A DNA stretch of 64,000 nt from Cognaticolwellia beringensis (GTDB taxonomy: Bacteria > Pseudomonadota > Gammaproteobacteria > Enterobacterales > Alteromonadaceae): positions 2,108,001-2,172,000 of the forward strand of contig NZ_CP020465.1 of assembly GCF_002076895.1 (NCBI RefSeq), in the 5' to 3' direction. Positions 35,082 through 45,382 of the stretch are shown piece by piece; within the stretch, counting starts at the first letter, position 1, and every line of letters starts with the position of its first letter. Below the pieces are notes generated by a model, which made no database searches, was not told where the DNA came from, and worked only from the letters and a program-made list of their open reading frames with translations. Made by a program: the position numbers and the translations under genes.

Positions 35082-36692
35082 TTATAGCTTTGGACCTGCT
35101 GCTACTAATGATTTACCGTTATCAGTATCAGTAAACTTATTAAAGTTGTTCACAAAGCGAGTGGCTAAACCAACTGCCTTTTCTTGCCACTGTGATGCCT
35201 CAGCATAAGTATTACGTGGGTCTAAAATATTATCGTCAACACCTTTGATGCTGGTTGGAATATCTAAATTGAATAATGGCAAAACTTGAGTTTCTGTATC
35301 ATCAATTGATCCATCTAAAATAGCATCAATAATTGCGCGGGTATCTTTAATTGAAATACGTTTGCCTGTGCCATTCCAACCGGTATTGACCAAGTAAGCC
35401 TCGGCACCAGCAGCTTGCATACGTTTGCGAAGTACTTCAGCGTATTGTGTTGGGTGTAAGCTTAAAAATGCTGCACCAAAACAACTCGAGAATGCAGGTG
35501 TTGGTTCCGTAATGCCACGTTCAGTACCAGCAAGTTTCGCGGTGAAACCAGACAAGAAGTAATATTCTGTTTGTGCAGGTGTTAATTTTGCAACAGGGGG
35601 TAATACACCAAAAGCATCAGCGGTTAAGAAAATAACTTTTTTTGCATGGCCAGCACGAGATATAGGTTTAACAATGTTATCAATGTGATGAATCGGGTAA
35701 GAAACGCGAGTGTTTTCAGTTTTTGAATTATCGTCAAAATCAATCTTACCTTTCGCGTCAACAGTTACATTTTCCAGTAAGGCGTCACGACGAATAGCGT
35801 TGTAGATATCAGGTTCACTTTCTTTGCTTAAGTTGATGGTTTTTGCGTAACAACCGCCTTCAAAGTTAAATACACCGTTTTCATCCCAACCATGTTCATC
35901 ATCACCGATAAGTTGGCGTTTAGGATCGGTTGATAAAGTTGTTTTACCCGTACCTGAAAGACCGAAGAAAACTGCAGTATCGCCATCTTCACCAACGTTA
36001 GCACTACAATGCATTGAAGCTATACCTTTTAGCGGCAATAAGTAGTTCATCATTGAGAACATACCTTTTTTCATTTCGCCGCCGTACCAAGTACCACCAA
36101 TTAACTGAATACGTTCAGTTAAGTTAAAGGCAACGAAATTTTCAGAATTTAGGCCTTGTGCTTGCCAATTCGGATTCGTTGTTTTTGCACCATTCATTAC
36201 GATGAAATCAGGTTCGTAAGTTTCTAATTCGACATCAGTCGGGCGAATGAACATGTTTTTAACAAAGTGAGCCTGCCAAGCTACTTCTGTAATAAAACGT
36301 ACTTTTAAGCGTGTAGCTTCATCAGCGCCACAGTAAGTATCAACCACAAATAAACGCTTGCCTGACAACTGCTCGGTTACTAAGCCTTTAAGGCTTGTCC
36401 AAGTTTCTTGTGTCATTGGTTTATTGTCATTTTTACCTTGATCTGACCACCAAACCGTATCACGTGTTGTATCATCACGAACAATATACTTATCTTTTGG
36501 TGAGCGACCTGTAAAGATTCCGGTGTCTACTGAAATAGCGCCGAGTTCGGTAACAGTACCTTTGTCAAAACCTGTGAGGTCAGATCTTGTTTCCTCAGCA
36601 AAGAGTAACTCATAAGAAGGATTGTAAACTATCTCAGCAACATTACTGATGCCGTATGAAGATAAATCGATTGAGTTTTCTAAAGCTGCCAT
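35082..36692 (-). CDS. pckA: Phosphoenolpyruvate carboxykinase (ATP)
   Basis: A 536-residue enzyme converting oxaloacetate and ATP to PEP, CO2 and ADP in gluconeogenesis. The P-loop is [11 protein letters not shown]; metal and substrate residues are visible in [45 protein letters not shown], and [16 protein letters not shown]. Length equals the usual 530-540. A CRP-like site lies about 115 bases upstream of the start, in line with catabolite control in related bacteria. Confidence 0.96.
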   Translation of the reverse strand: MAALENSIDLSSYGISNVAEIVYNPSYELLFAEETRSDLTGFDKGTVTELGAISVDTGIFTGRSPKDKYIVRDDTTRDTVWWSDQGKNDNKPMTQETWTSLKGLVTEQLSGKRLFVVDTYCGADEATRLKVRFITEVAWQAHFVKNMFIRPTDVELETYEPDFIVMNGAKTTNPNWQAQGLNSENFVAFNLTERIQLIGGTWYGGEMKKGMFSMMNYLLPLKGIASMHCSANVGEDGDTAVFFGLSGTGKTTLSTDPKRQLIGDDEHGWDENGVFNFEGGCYAKTINLSKESEPDIYNAIRRDALLENVTVDAKGKIDFDDNSKTENTRVSYPIHHIDNIVKPISRAGHAKKVIFLTADAFGVLPPVAKLTPAQTEYYFLSGFTAKLAGTERGITEPTPAFSSCFGAAFLSLHPTQYAEVLRKRMQAAGAEAYLVNTGWNGTGKRISIKDTRAIIDAILDGSIDDTETQVLPLFNLDIPTSIKGVDDNILDPRNTYAEASQWQEKAVGLATRFVNNFNKFTDTDNGKSLVAAGPKL

Positions 36693-37150
36693 TGCGAATT
36701 CGCTCCTAAAGGTATGACGATTTTTAAATGATTAGTTTCGGTTTTCCGAGTTTGGGCAACAATTTTAGGTGATCGATGAGCAAAACGAAAGTTTTTTTTC
36801 TTTCGTTGTGAAAGTTTTCATAGATACTTTCATTATTTTGGCGTTTGAGATTATTATGAGTTGTATTAATAACCGTATTTATAAAGTGGGTATATATTTT
36901 TTTTTATAATTATAGCTAACAATAACAAATGGTTATTGTGCTAGTGGAGTTGACTGTATGGTCAAGAAAATGAGTTTGTTATTACTTTGTAAAGTCGAAA
37001 TAAAATTTAAAAAATGTCGTTATAAATAGCGAATGAACACAAAATATTCATTCGCATACTTACCTAACGAAACTTTTAGCAGCGATTGTTAAACTTTTAG
37101 CAAGGATATTTTTGACTGTAAAAACCCGTCCGAAAGTTAAAAAATAGTCC
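36693..37150. other. 458-bp region between pckA and mrcA
   Basis: The right-hand side precedes nothing on the plus strand, and the left part is the pckA promoter region. It contains the palindrome and CRP-like site at 36784-36822. The rest (about 36900-37140) is AT-rich with no convincing feature; the mrcA stop at 37151 has no obvious terminator. Confidence 0.5.
36784..36822. promoter_or_regulatory. Palindrome and CRP-like site upstream of pckA
   Basis: AACGAAAG (36784-36791) and CTTTCGTT (36800-36807) are exact inverted arms around eight T residues. Adjoining them is TGTGA-AAGTTT-TCATA (36807-36822), which differs from the CRP consensus TGTGA-N6-TCACA at one half-site base. About 92-115 bases upstream of the pckA start on the minus strand. 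Confidence 0.4.
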
Positions 37151-39736
37151 TCATTCGAATATTCCATCTTCAGTGCTTATATCAGGATCACCACCATCGA
37201 GAATTTCACTACTAATATCTTGGCTTATATATTCAGTCGGGGCTGTGCCTAATTCGAAATACTCGAACTGACTTGACCTATCTGTTTTAGTCGTCAATTT
37301 TCCTGATAATTTATCTATTCGGACAGACATTAGCGCTTCAGGTTGCTCAAAAGGTTCAACAGGAAGATCTGCAAGGGCTTCTTTCATAAAATTGATCCAA
37401 ACGGGCTGTGCTGATTTAGCACCAAATTCTTTACCTGTAGTTTGAGCTTTACCTAAATTACTGTTGTAGCTTGTTTGTCCAAGGTTCCGACTGGGGTTGT
37501 CAAAACCGATCCAAGATGTTGTTACTAAACGGCGACTATAGCCAGAAAACCATGCATCTTTTGCCTGGTTTGTCGTGCCTGTTTTACCGGCAATATCTTT
37601 ACGTTTAAGGGCACGTGCACGAAAACCTGTGCCTTGCCAAAAAGGTTTTATATTCCAGTCGGCGCCCCAGATTGCAGAGTTAAGTGCTTCGGTCATTAAG
37701 AATGCATTTTGAGCACTGATAACACGCGGGGCTTTAATGATTGGTATTGGTGGTAGTGGTTCATGCTCAGAAGTTACCAACTCAATGCTGTCAATGCTGT
37801 CACTGCTGACATCGTTTGCTTTTGTTAATGTTTCAGTCGTCTCATCACAACGGTCACATGCAATGGCTGGATTGGCTTGAAATAATACTTTACCAAAAGA
37901 GTCTTCAATACGTTCAATTAAGTAAGGTGTAATTAAAAAACCACCATTGGCAAATGTGGCGAAGCCAGTGGCTACTTCTAACGGTGTTAAAGACGCAGAA
38001 CCAAGTGCTAACGACTCGTTACGTGGCAAGTCAACAGGATTAAAACCAAAACGTGCTAAATAAGGAATCACCTTATCTAAGCCGACCTCCCTAAGTAAAC
38101 GAACAGCAATTACGTTTTTAGACTGCGCTAATGCTAGGCGAAAGCGTATCTCGCCGCTATAAACAGGTGGTGAATTTTTAGGACGCCAAACCACACCAGA
38201 ACTTCTATCCCATTGGTTAATAGGGGCATCATTGACTATAGATGCCAAAGTATAACCGCTGTCTAGCGCTGCAGAATAAATAAAAGGTTTAATGTTCGAA
38301 CCTACTTGACGTTTTGCTTGGGTAACACGGTTAAATTGGCTTTGCTGAAAACTGAAACCACCCACTGCGGCTTTTATAGCGCCATTATCTGTTGCTAGGG
38401 AGATCAATGCCGAGCTGACTTCAGGTAATTGACTTAGACGATAGCTATCCTCCGTTGGAGCAACCATAACAATATCACCAAGTGCTAAAATATCACTAGC
38501 GACAGTTGGAGGTGTCGCTTGTTTATCATCATTAATATACGCACGTGCCCAAGCTAAGCCTTGCCAATTGATGTTGACCTCTGAACCATCTTGTAGTGTC
38601 ACTTTTGCAGCGCGTTCGAAAATAGCAGTAACAACCGCAGGTTCAATTGAGTGATAACTGGAGAGGGGAGCTAGTGCGGCTATTATCTCTTCGTTAGTGA
38701 TTGGTGCCATTGTAATTTCGCTCGAATCACTTGTACTATTTGTTTTGGCTTGGTCATCAAGGGGTCGTAAGGTATTAATAGGTCCGCGATACCCATGACG
38801 TTGATCATAGGAGAATATATTATTAACTACCGCTTGTTGAGCAGCATATTGCAGTTTTGAGGTTACTGTGGTGAACACTTTGTAACCTCCGGTATACGCA
38901 GCCTCTTTGCCAAAGCGATCTACCATCTCTTGATGCGCCATCTCAGCAATATATGGCGCGCTTAGCTCGATTTCAGCGCCGTGTTTAATCGCCGTAATAG
39001 GTTCTTTATTTGCCGCTGACATTTCTTCAGCAGTAATATAGTCAGAAATATACATGCGCTGTAATACCACGGCTCTGCGCTGTAATGCTCTATCAGGTCG
39101 GCTAATAGGGTTCATGGTTGATGGTGCTTTAGGTAAACCAGCTAATACGGCTATTTGCGCTAAGGTCAGTTCTTTAACGTCTTTACCATAATAAACCTGA
39201 GCTGCGGCTCCAAATCCAAAAGAGCGATGCCCTAAGGAAATTTTATTCATATAAAGCGTAAGTATTTCATCTTTTGATAACAGGCTTTCAATATGAAAAG
39301 AAATAAATATTTCGCGAATTTTACGGACATAAGTTTGTTCACGAGATAGAAAAAAGTTTCGTGCAACTTGCATAGTGATGGTACTTGCACCTCCTTTATT
39401 TTGACCTGTTAATTGTCCTATGATGGCGCGCGCCATACCAATCGGGTCAACACCAAAATGAAGGTAAAAACGATCATCTTCAGTCGCTAATATCGCATTA
39501 ATTAATTGCTGCGGCATTTCTTCTAAAGTTAAAGGAATCCGTTTTTTTTCACCAAATTGGGAGATTAGTTTGCCGTCAGCACTAAAAATTTGCATGGGTG
39601 TTTGCCATTGCAAATCTTTTAATGATTCGACACTGGGTAAATTGGCGCGCATAGACATGTAGATTCCAGCGAGAGCCAAAAATCCGATAAATATCAACAC
39701 AGCACCCGTTTTTAACAGGTTTTTTATAGAAAACAC
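37151..39736 (-). CDS. mrcA: Penicillin-binding protein 1A
   Basis: An 861-residue bifunctional class A PBP. After one N-terminal membrane helix (about 8-27) comes the GT51 glycosyltransferase domain with ATEDDRFYLHFGVD, GGASTITMQVARNFFL and the downstream AQVYYGKD. An OB-like insert follows, then the transpeptidase domain with the catalytic Ser in GSNIKPF, SKN, and KTGTTN. It polymerises and cross-links peptidoglycan. Divergent from pilM, a gene order widely conserved in gammaproteobacteria. Confidence 0.95.
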   Translation of the reverse strand: MFSIKNLLKTGAVLIFIGFLALAGIYMSMRANLPSVESLKDLQWQTPMQIFSADGKLISQFGEKKRIPLTLEEMPQQLINAILATEDDRFYLHFGVDPIGMARAIIGQLTGQNKGGASTITMQVARNFFLSREQTYVRKIREIFISFHIESLLSKDEILTLYMNKISLGHRSFGFGAAAQVYYGKDVKELTLAQIAVLAGLPKAPSTMNPISRPDRALQRRAVVLQRMYISDYITAEEMSAANKEPITAIKHGAEIELSAPYIAEMAHQEMVDRFGKEAAYTGGYKVFTTVTSKLQYAAQQAVVNNIFSYDQRHGYRGPINTLRPLDDQAKTNSTSDSSEITMAPITNEEIIAALAPLSSYHSIEPAVVTAIFERAAKVTLQDGSEVNINWQGLAWARAYINDDKQATPPTVASDILALGDIVMVAPTEDSYRLSQLPEVSSALISLATDNGAIKAAVGGFSFQQSQFNRVTQAKRQVGSNIKPFIYSAALDSGYTLASIVNDAPINQWDRSSGVVWRPKNSPPVYSGEIRFRLALAQSKNVIAVRLLREVGLDKVIPYLARFGFNPVDLPRNESLALGSASLTPLEVATGFATFANGGFLITPYLIERIEDSFGKVLFQANPAIACDRCDETTETLTKANDVSSDSIDSIELVTSEHEPLPPIPIIKAPRVISAQNAFLMTEALNSAIWGADWNIKPFWQGTGFRARALKRKDIAGKTGTTNQAKDAWFSGYSRRLVTTSWIGFDNPSRNLGQTSYNSNLGKAQTTGKEFGAKSAQPVWINFMKEALADLPVEPFEQPEALMSVRIDKLSGKLTTKTDRSSQFEYFELGTAPTEYISQDISSEILDGGDPDISTEDGIFE

Positions 39737-39867
39737 AAAAAAATGCTCGATAAAAGTTATAAAATAGACGTAATAGTACTAGTATATCCTGTAAAAGCAT
39801 GTAATAAATGTATTTATACGAACTTTATACCTAATATTATTATAATAAAATGTTCTAGTAGGATTCT

Positions 39868-40947
39868 ATGTTAAGTAGTTTATGGAAAAAAAAGACCTCT
39901 TTAATGGTTGGAATTGACATTGGTTCTCACTCTATTAAGGCTGTTTTACTGAACCAAAACGAAAACGGATATGTTCTTGAAACTGTCGCTATTGAACCCA
40001 TGCCAAGAGGGGCTATTGTCGATAGAGAAATTCAAGACATAGATGCCGTTGGTAAAGTGGTTGCCAAAATTCGAAAAAAAATCTCCTCGTCTGTTGGACA
40101 AGCGGCATCTGCTGTATCTGGTCAAACGGTGATCACAAAAATAATATATATGGATGTTGCGTTAACCGAACAAGAATTGGCTAGCCAGATAGAAATTGAA
40201 GCTGACAGTCTAATACCTTACCCGTTAGATGAAGTGAGTCTTGATTTTGAGTCACTCGATATTAATGAATCTGATCCAAGTAAAATCAATGTTTTACTCA
40301 GCGCAGCACGTACAGAGTCTGTTGAAGCTAGAGTTGCGGCATTAGAAGCGGGTGGTTTTGAAACTAAAGTTATTGATGTCGAGTCTTACGCTATCAGCCG
40401 TGCGTATGATTTAACCTTAAGCCAGCTACCCGATGACGCCGCTGGTAAAGTGATAGCTACCGTAGATTTGGGCGCGACCATGACATTATTTTCGGTTACA
40501 GAAGCTGGTAACCATATTTACAGTCGCGACCAACTTTTTGGTGGTGAACAATATACTCGTTCCATTGTTTCTTATTATAATAAATCGTTTGAAGAAGCTG
40601 AGATAGCGAAGTTAAGCGATGATCTACCTCCCAATTACACCTTCGAAGTTTTAGCGCCTTTTCATACGATACTGGTGCAGCAAATTCGTCGTGCCATCCA
40701 AATGTTTTTGACTACAAGTGGTAAAGAAAAAATTGATTATTTAGTTATTTCAGGTGGCAGTGCTTCAGTGGAAGGCGTTGAGCAACTTTTAACAGAAGAA
40801 TTGGGCATTCATACCGTAATAGCAAATCCTTTCGCAGGGATGGAAATTTCTAGCACTATTAATCAAGAAGAGTTAGCCAACACAGCACCACGCTTTATGG
40901 TGGCGGCTGGTTTAGCCTTAAGGAGTTTTACCCCATGGCATATATAA
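39868..40947 (+). CDS. pilM: Type IV pilus inner-membrane platform protein PilM
   Basis: A 359-residue actin-like cytoplasmic protein that binds the N-terminal tail of PilN and anchors the pilus alignment complex. The phosphate-1 motif is VGIDIGSHSIKAVLL near residue 14; the phosphate-2 motif is ATVDLGATMTLFSV near 200; the adenosine motif is YLVISGGSASVEGV. TAGGATT precedes the start. First gene of pilMNOPQ; it overlaps pilN by 13 bases. Confidence 0.95.
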   Translation: MLSSLWKKKTSLMVGIDIGSHSIKAVLLNQNENGYVLETVAIEPMPRGAIVDREIQDIDAVGKVVAKIRKKISSSVGQAASAVSGQTVITKIIYMDVALTEQELASQIEIEADSLIPYPLDEVSLDFESLDINESDPSKINVLLSAARTESVEARVAALEAGGFETKVIDVESYAISRAYDLTLSQLPDDAAGKVIATVDLGATMTLFSVTEAGNHIYSRDQLFGGEQYTRSIVSYYNKSFEEAEIAKLSDDLPPNYTFEVLAPFHTILVQQIRRAIQMFLTTSGKEKIDYLVISGGSASVEGVEQLLTEELGIHTVIANPFAGMEISSTINQEELANTAPRFMVAAGLALRSFTPWHI

Positions 40948-41513
40948 ATTTATTACCATGGCGTGAAGAAGCTGAAAAAGCCAAACAACGAGAATACTTT
41001 ACGGTATTAACCATAGTAGCATTAGCGGCATTTATTATTGTTTTTTCAGTGAATCAGTTTTATCAAATTCGAATTGACGGCCAAAATACCCGAAATCAGT
41101 TTTTACAAAATGAAATTCAAATACTCGATTTACGGATTTCGAAGATAAAGTCTTTAAACGAAAAGAAAAAAGAACTTGAAAAACGCACTAGTGTTGTCGA
41201 ACAGTTGCAGCGTAGCCGCAATGTAGCCACACAAGTTTTAGACGAAATAGCAAAAATAGTGCCGAATGGTATTTATCTTACGCGTCTAGAAAAACAAGAT
41301 AACAGCTTAAATATTATCGGTAAAAGTGAGTCAAATAACCACTTGGCTAATATGATCAGAGAAATAGAAAGTTCTGATTTGTTTGAAGATGCAATACTTG
41401 AATCGATAACCTCAAATGATGCAAAAAGTAAATTATTAAGTGATTTTAAAATGCGTGTTCGAATTAAAGGTTTAATTAACTTAAACGAACAGACTACGCA
41501 AGGAGCACCATAA
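40935..41513 (+). CDS. pilN: Type IV pilus assembly protein PilN
   Basis: A 192-residue bitopic inner-membrane protein. The cytoplasmic tail carries the conserved INLLPWREE motif that docks into PilM, followed by a membrane helix (about 24-42), a coiled coil (about 50-95) and a ferredoxin-like periplasmic domain. It pairs with PilO. Its TAA shares a base with the pilO ATG (TAATG). Confidence 0.95.
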   Translation: MAYINLLPWREEAEKAKQREYFTVLTIVALAAFIIVFSVNQFYQIRIDGQNTRNQFLQNEIQILDLRISKIKSLNEKKKELEKRTSVVEQLQRSRNVATQVLDEIAKIVPNGIYLTRLEKQDNSLNIIGKSESNNHLANMIREIESSDLFEDAILESITSNDAKSKLLSDFKMRVRIKGLINLNEQTTQGAP

Positions 41514-42118
41514 TGAATTTTGATTTATCGGAATTTATGGAGCAATTTGATGGCTTAGAGCTTGATAATATTGGACAATGGCCAAAAGCAGCCAAAATTG
41601 TTTTATCAATATTTTTGGTTATCTTAGTATTAGGTTTAGGTTATGTATTAATGGTCAGTGACCAAATTAAGCAGCTTGAACGCGTAACAGCAGAAGAGAC
41701 TACCTTAAAGCAACAATATCAAGCTAAATATCATATAGCGGCTAACTTAGAACTATTTGAAGAACAAATGGTTGAAGCTGAAGCGATGTTTGCAAATCAG
41801 TTGAAAAGTTTACCTGAAAGCCATGAAACTCCTGGCTTATTAGATGACATTACCTTTGTCGGTACAACTACTGGGCTTGATTTTGTTAAATTAAATTGGC
41901 AGCCGGAAATAGAGCAAGAAATTTATATCGAGTTACCCATCGATATTGAGGTGCTGGGTTCTTATCATGAATTTGGACAATTTGTTAGTCGAATTGCTGG
42001 CTTACCTCGTATAGTTACCCTGCATAATTTTGACATAAATTTGCAAAAACAAGCCTCAGGTGACTTAAAATTAAAGCTGCAAGCTAAAACGTATCGTTAT
42101 CGGGAGGCCACTGAATAA
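41513..42118 (+). CDS. pilO: Type IV pilus assembly protein PilO
   Basis: A 201-residue inner-membrane protein with a short cytoplasmic part containing DNIGQWP, a membrane helix (about 28-46), a coiled coil, and a periplasmic ferredoxin-like domain (PIDIEVLGSYHEFGQFVS). It heterodimerises with PilN and links to PilP. Start and stop both overlap neighbours by one base, so the operon is tightly coupled. Confidence 0.94.
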   Translation: MNFDLSEFMEQFDGLELDNIGQWPKAAKIVLSIFLVILVLGLGYVLMVSDQIKQLERVTAEETTLKQQYQAKYHIAANLELFEEQMVEAEAMFANQLKSLPESHETPGLLDDITFVGTTTGLDFVKLNWQPEIEQEIYIELPIDIEVLGSYHEFGQFVSRIAGLPRIVTLHNFDINLQKQASGDLKLKLQAKTYRYREATE

Positions 42119-42651
42119 TGAAAAAATTAATATTATTGAGTGCTGTAATGTTGACGGGTTGTTTTAGTGACACAGATGACTTGAAACAACATATTGTGAA
42201 TGTTCAGTCAGAGACTTCTAGCACGATTGACCCGATGCCTGAAGTGAGGGTATTTGATCACTTTGATTATTCAGCTGATGTACTCCGAAGTCCGTTTGAT
42301 GTGCCTAAGCCTGAAGCTATTCAAGAAAAAATTCAACAAATGTCGGGCTGTTTGAGTCCAGACCCACGTCGAAGAAAGCAGCCTTTGGAGAAGTTTTCAC
42401 TTAGCGATTTAGTGATGCGTGGCACCTTAGGTGAATTAGGCGTTACTTGGGCACTCGTCGAGGCGTCTGACAATACCTTGCACAGAGTTGCTGTTGGAAG
42501 CTATGTCGGTTTATATCATGGTAAAATTACCACGGTAAGCCAAGATAATGTAAAAGTATTAGAGTTAATCCCAGATGGCGCTGGGTGCTGGGTGGAACGT
42601 GAAACTGTCGTTACCATGACGGAGACAAGTGCAGAGGGGCAAAGGAAGTAA
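42118..42651 (+). CDS. pilP: Type IV pilus lipoprotein PilP
   Basis: A 177-residue inner-membrane lipoprotein with lipobox LTGC at Cys15. The C-terminal beta-sandwich has the HR-region pattern SLSDLVMRGTLGE and VAVGSYVGLYHGKI, which binds the secretin PilQ. It bridges the PilNO dimer and the outer-membrane pore. The stop overlaps the pilQ start (TAATG). Confidence 0.94.
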   Translation: MKKLILLSAVMLTGCFSDTDDLKQHIVNVQSETSSTIDPMPEVRVFDHFDYSADVLRSPFDVPKPEAIQEKIQQMSGCLSPDPRRRKQPLEKFSLSDLVMRGTLGELGVTWALVEASDNTLHRVAVGSYVGLYHGKITTVSQDNVKVLELIPDGAGCWVERETVVTMTETSAEGQRK

Positions 42652-44708
42652 TGTTGCTATTTAATAAAATGAAAAACGATAATCTTATGACACATTGCAA
42701 AAAAATGAAGTTAATTACGGCCGCCTATTTATGCGTGTTATCCACTTTCTCGTGGGCGAACGAACTAACAGGGATCACCTACAACACCATTCAAAATAAT
42801 GAAATTGAATTGGTTTTTGAGTTATCAGATAAAATTGTTGCGCCACCGGAAGTGACAACATCGATGACACCTGCTCAAGTTAGAATAACATTTGATGCTG
42901 AGCAATTTAATCCTGATATCGCTAATACACTTATTGAGCACGCCGGTGTAACAGATATCAAGGTGCAAAAAATAGCAGGTAAAGTTGTTGCTAATGTTAA
43001 TTTGCAACATCTATCTATTTTTGATGTTATTCAAAAAGATAATACTTTTGCTTTAACGTTAAATACCGGGCAGGTAAATAAAACGGTAACGCAATTAATT
43101 CCGCTGGGGCATGGTTTTATTAATCAGATCGATAATATTGATTTTAAACGTGGTCAACAGAATGAAGCACAACTTTTAGTTAAACTGATTGACAGTAAAG
43201 TTGCGGTCGATGTCAGTGATAAATTAGGTAAGCTTTACATCGAATTTCATAATACTGAGATTTTGGAAGATTACATTTATAAATTAGATGTTACAGATTT
43301 TGGTACACTTGTTACTGGTATTGAAACTTTCAAAGAAGGACAGAATGCGCGTTTAGTGGTTGATATCGATGGGCCGTTTGAATATAAGCATCAACAATAT
43401 AATGATGTTTTTTCATTGACAGTTAACGCTAAAGTTCAACAGGACGGCTATCTTGGTGAAGAGGAAAGTTTTAGTGGTAGAGCAATATCGTTAAACTTCC
43501 AAGATATTTCGGTTCGTACTGTTTTGCAAATCGTTGCTGATTATAATGGTTTTAACTTAGTGACCAGTGATACCGTTGCAGGCAATATTACCTTGCGACT
43601 AGATGGTGTTCCGTGGGATCAAGCCTTGGATATCATTTTAAAGGTTAAAGGTTTAGACAAGCGCATGGAGGGCAACATTCTCATGGTTGCTCCAAGTGAC
43701 GAATTAGCAGCTCGAGAAGCACGAGACTTACAAGCTAAGCAGCAAGTAGAAGAGTTGGCGCCATTATATTCTGAATACGTACAAGTCAATTACGCAAAAG
43801 CTGCTGAATTTGCTGCATTAATTAAAAATGAAGAAAACAGTATTTTATCACTACGTGGCAGTGTCAGTGTTGATGAAAGAACTAACACGTTATTAATTAG
43901 AGATACCGCAACCAGTATTGAAGATATTAAACGTATGGTCTCGGTGTTAGATATTCCGGTTCGACAAGTTATTATCGAATCTCGTATGGTAACGGTAAAA
44001 GATAATATCAACGAAGAATTAGGTATTCGTTGGGGTGTAACAGATACGGGTTCAGACTCATCAACATCAGGTTCTTTATCAGGTGCCGAAAGTGCTGGAA
44101 ATGGCACAATCCCATCGTTAAGTGATCGATTAAATGTAAATTTACCGGTCGGAAGTCCAGCGGGTAGTATTGCTTTTCAGGTGGCTCGTTTAGCTGACGG
44201 TACAATTCTAGACCTTGAATTAAGTGCGATGGAAAAAGAAAATAAAGGCGAAATAATTGCCAGTCCACGTATTACCACCGCGAACCAAAAAGAAGCGTAC
44301 ATCGAGCAAGGTGTTGAAATTCCATACCAAGAAGCTGCTTCTAGTGGTGCTACATCTACACAATTTAAAAAGGCTGTCTTGAGCTTAACAGTGACGCCTC
44401 ATATAACCCCTGATGATAGAATCATATTAGACTTAGTGGTAACGCAAGATACCGTCTCAGATGTTTCAAATGGCACGGCACCAGCGATAGATACACAGAG
44501 AATAGGCACACAAGTTTTAGTTAATAATGGTGAAACCATCGTACTTGGTGGTATTTATCAGCAACAAATTATTAGTTCAGTGTCAAAAGTGCCAGTTTTA
44601 GGTGATATTCCATATTTTGGCTGGATGTTTAGGAATAGTAGTAACTTTAATGAGAAAAAAGAACTCTTAATATTCGTTACACCACGCATAGTTACGGAGA
44701 GATTTTAA
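42651..44708 (+). CDS. pilQ: Type IV pilus secretin PilQ
   Basis: A 685-residue outer-membrane secretin. It has an extended N-terminus before the signal peptide (the hydrophobic part ends FSWA near 38), AMIN domain(s) binding peptidoglycan (about 45-260), the STN/N0 domain (ISLNFQDISVRTVLQIVADY), N1, and the C-terminal secretin domain ending VPVLGDIPYFGWMFRN...KKELLIFVTPRI. Single-domain repeat count of AMIN is approximate. AAGGAAG precedes the ATG. Confidence 0.95.
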   Translation: MLLFNKMKNDNLMTHCKKMKLITAAYLCVLSTFSWANELTGITYNTIQNNEIELVFELSDKIVAPPEVTTSMTPAQVRITFDAEQFNPDIANTLIEHAGVTDIKVQKIAGKVVANVNLQHLSIFDVIQKDNTFALTLNTGQVNKTVTQLIPLGHGFINQIDNIDFKRGQQNEAQLLVKLIDSKVAVDVSDKLGKLYIEFHNTEILEDYIYKLDVTDFGTLVTGIETFKEGQNARLVVDIDGPFEYKHQQYNDVFSLTVNAKVQQDGYLGEEESFSGRAISLNFQDISVRTVLQIVADYNGFNLVTSDTVAGNITLRLDGVPWDQALDIILKVKGLDKRMEGNILMVAPSDELAAREARDLQAKQQVEELAPLYSEYVQVNYAKAAEFAALIKNEENSILSLRGSVSVDERTNTLLIRDTATSIEDIKRMVSVLDIPVRQVIIESRMVTVKDNINEELGIRWGVTDTGSDSSTSGSLSGAESAGNGTIPSLSDRLNVNLPVGSPAGSIAFQVARLADGTILDLELSAMEKENKGEIIASPRITTANQKEAYIEQGVEIPYQEAASSGATSTQFKKAVLSLTVTPHITPDDRIILDLVVTQDTVSDVSNGTAPAIDTQRIGTQVLVNNGETIVLGGIYQQQIISSVSKVPVLGDIPYFGWMFRNSSNFNEKKELLIFVTPRIVTERF

Positions 44709-44781
44709 GTTAATTTGCATGTAAGGTGGTGTTTTCATCTTACATGCTTGCAATTTGTACCCAACAATTGCGATAATTGCG

Positions 44782-44810
44782 CCCTTGAAATTTTCGAGGG
44801 AGGTTCCCTC
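44782..44810 (+). promoter_or_regulatory. Two mutually exclusive hairpins before aroK
   Basis: CCCTTGA (44782-44788) can pair with TCGAGGG (44794-44800), or GAGGGA (44796-44801) can pair with TCCCTC (44805-44810). The two share 44796-44800, so they cannot form together. About 45 bases upstream of the aroK start. Attenuation is possible but unproven. Confidence 0.3.
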
Positions 44811-44852
44811 TTACCTGTTCACGTAATAAATAAACGAGTATTAATTAATCTA

Positions 44853-45371
44853 ATGGCAGAAAAACGTAACATTTTCCTTGTAGGCCCAATGGGCGCAGGC
44901 AAAAGCACCATTGGTAGAGAATTAGCGGATAAGCTACATTTAGAGTTCTTTGATTCCGATCAAGAAATAGAACGTCGCACTGGTGCAGATATCGCTTGGG
45001 TTTTTGATCTTGAAGGCGAAGAAGGCTTTCGTTTAAGAGAAGAATCAGTAATTGAAGACTTAAGTGAAAAACAAGGGATTGTTTTGGCTACAGGCGGTGG
45101 TTCTGTAATTAGCGCTCAAGTGCGTAATCGCTTATCAGCTCGCGGCATTGTAGTATATCTAGAAACAACGATTGATAAACAAGTTGCTCGCACGCAAAGA
45201 GACAGACGCCGTCCGCTACTACAAACTGATGAAGAACCTAGAACTGTACTTGAAAACTTAGCTGTTGAACGTAATCCGTTATATGAAGAAATTGCCGATG
45301 TTATCGTGCAGACGGACGACCAAAGTGCGAAAGTTGTAGCAAGTAAAATAGTAGAGCGTTTAGACTTTTAA
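44853..45371 (+). CDS. aroK: Shikimate kinase I
   Basis: A 172-residue kinase that phosphorylates shikimate with ATP. The start [19 protein letters not shown] is nearly identical to enteric AroK, with the Walker [10 protein letters not shown], substrate-binding [14 protein letters not shown], and ATGGGSV. The frame is open upstream to 44715, but the ATG at 44853 fits the family. No strong ribosome binding site is visible. The aroK-aroB pair is conserved. Confidence 0.96.
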   Translation: MAEKRNIFLVGPMGAGKSTIGRELADKLHLEFFDSDQEIERRTGADIAWVFDLEGEEGFRLREESVIEDLSEKQGIVLATGGGSVISAQVRNRLSARGIVVYLETTIDKQVARTQRDRRRPLLQTDEEPRTVLENLAVERNPLYEEIADVIVQTDDQSAKVVASKIVERLDF

Positions 45372-45382
45372 ACAAGATATCT

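Noticed and set aside
36958..37029. 23-codon plus-strand frame in the pckA-mrcA gap
   Set aside because: Short, lysine-rich, no ribosome binding site; not better than chance.
44715..44852. N-terminal extension of shikimate kinase
   Set aside because: The 46 extra residues are Cys-rich and unlike any kinase; they read through hairpins. The ATG at 44853 starts the canonical protein.
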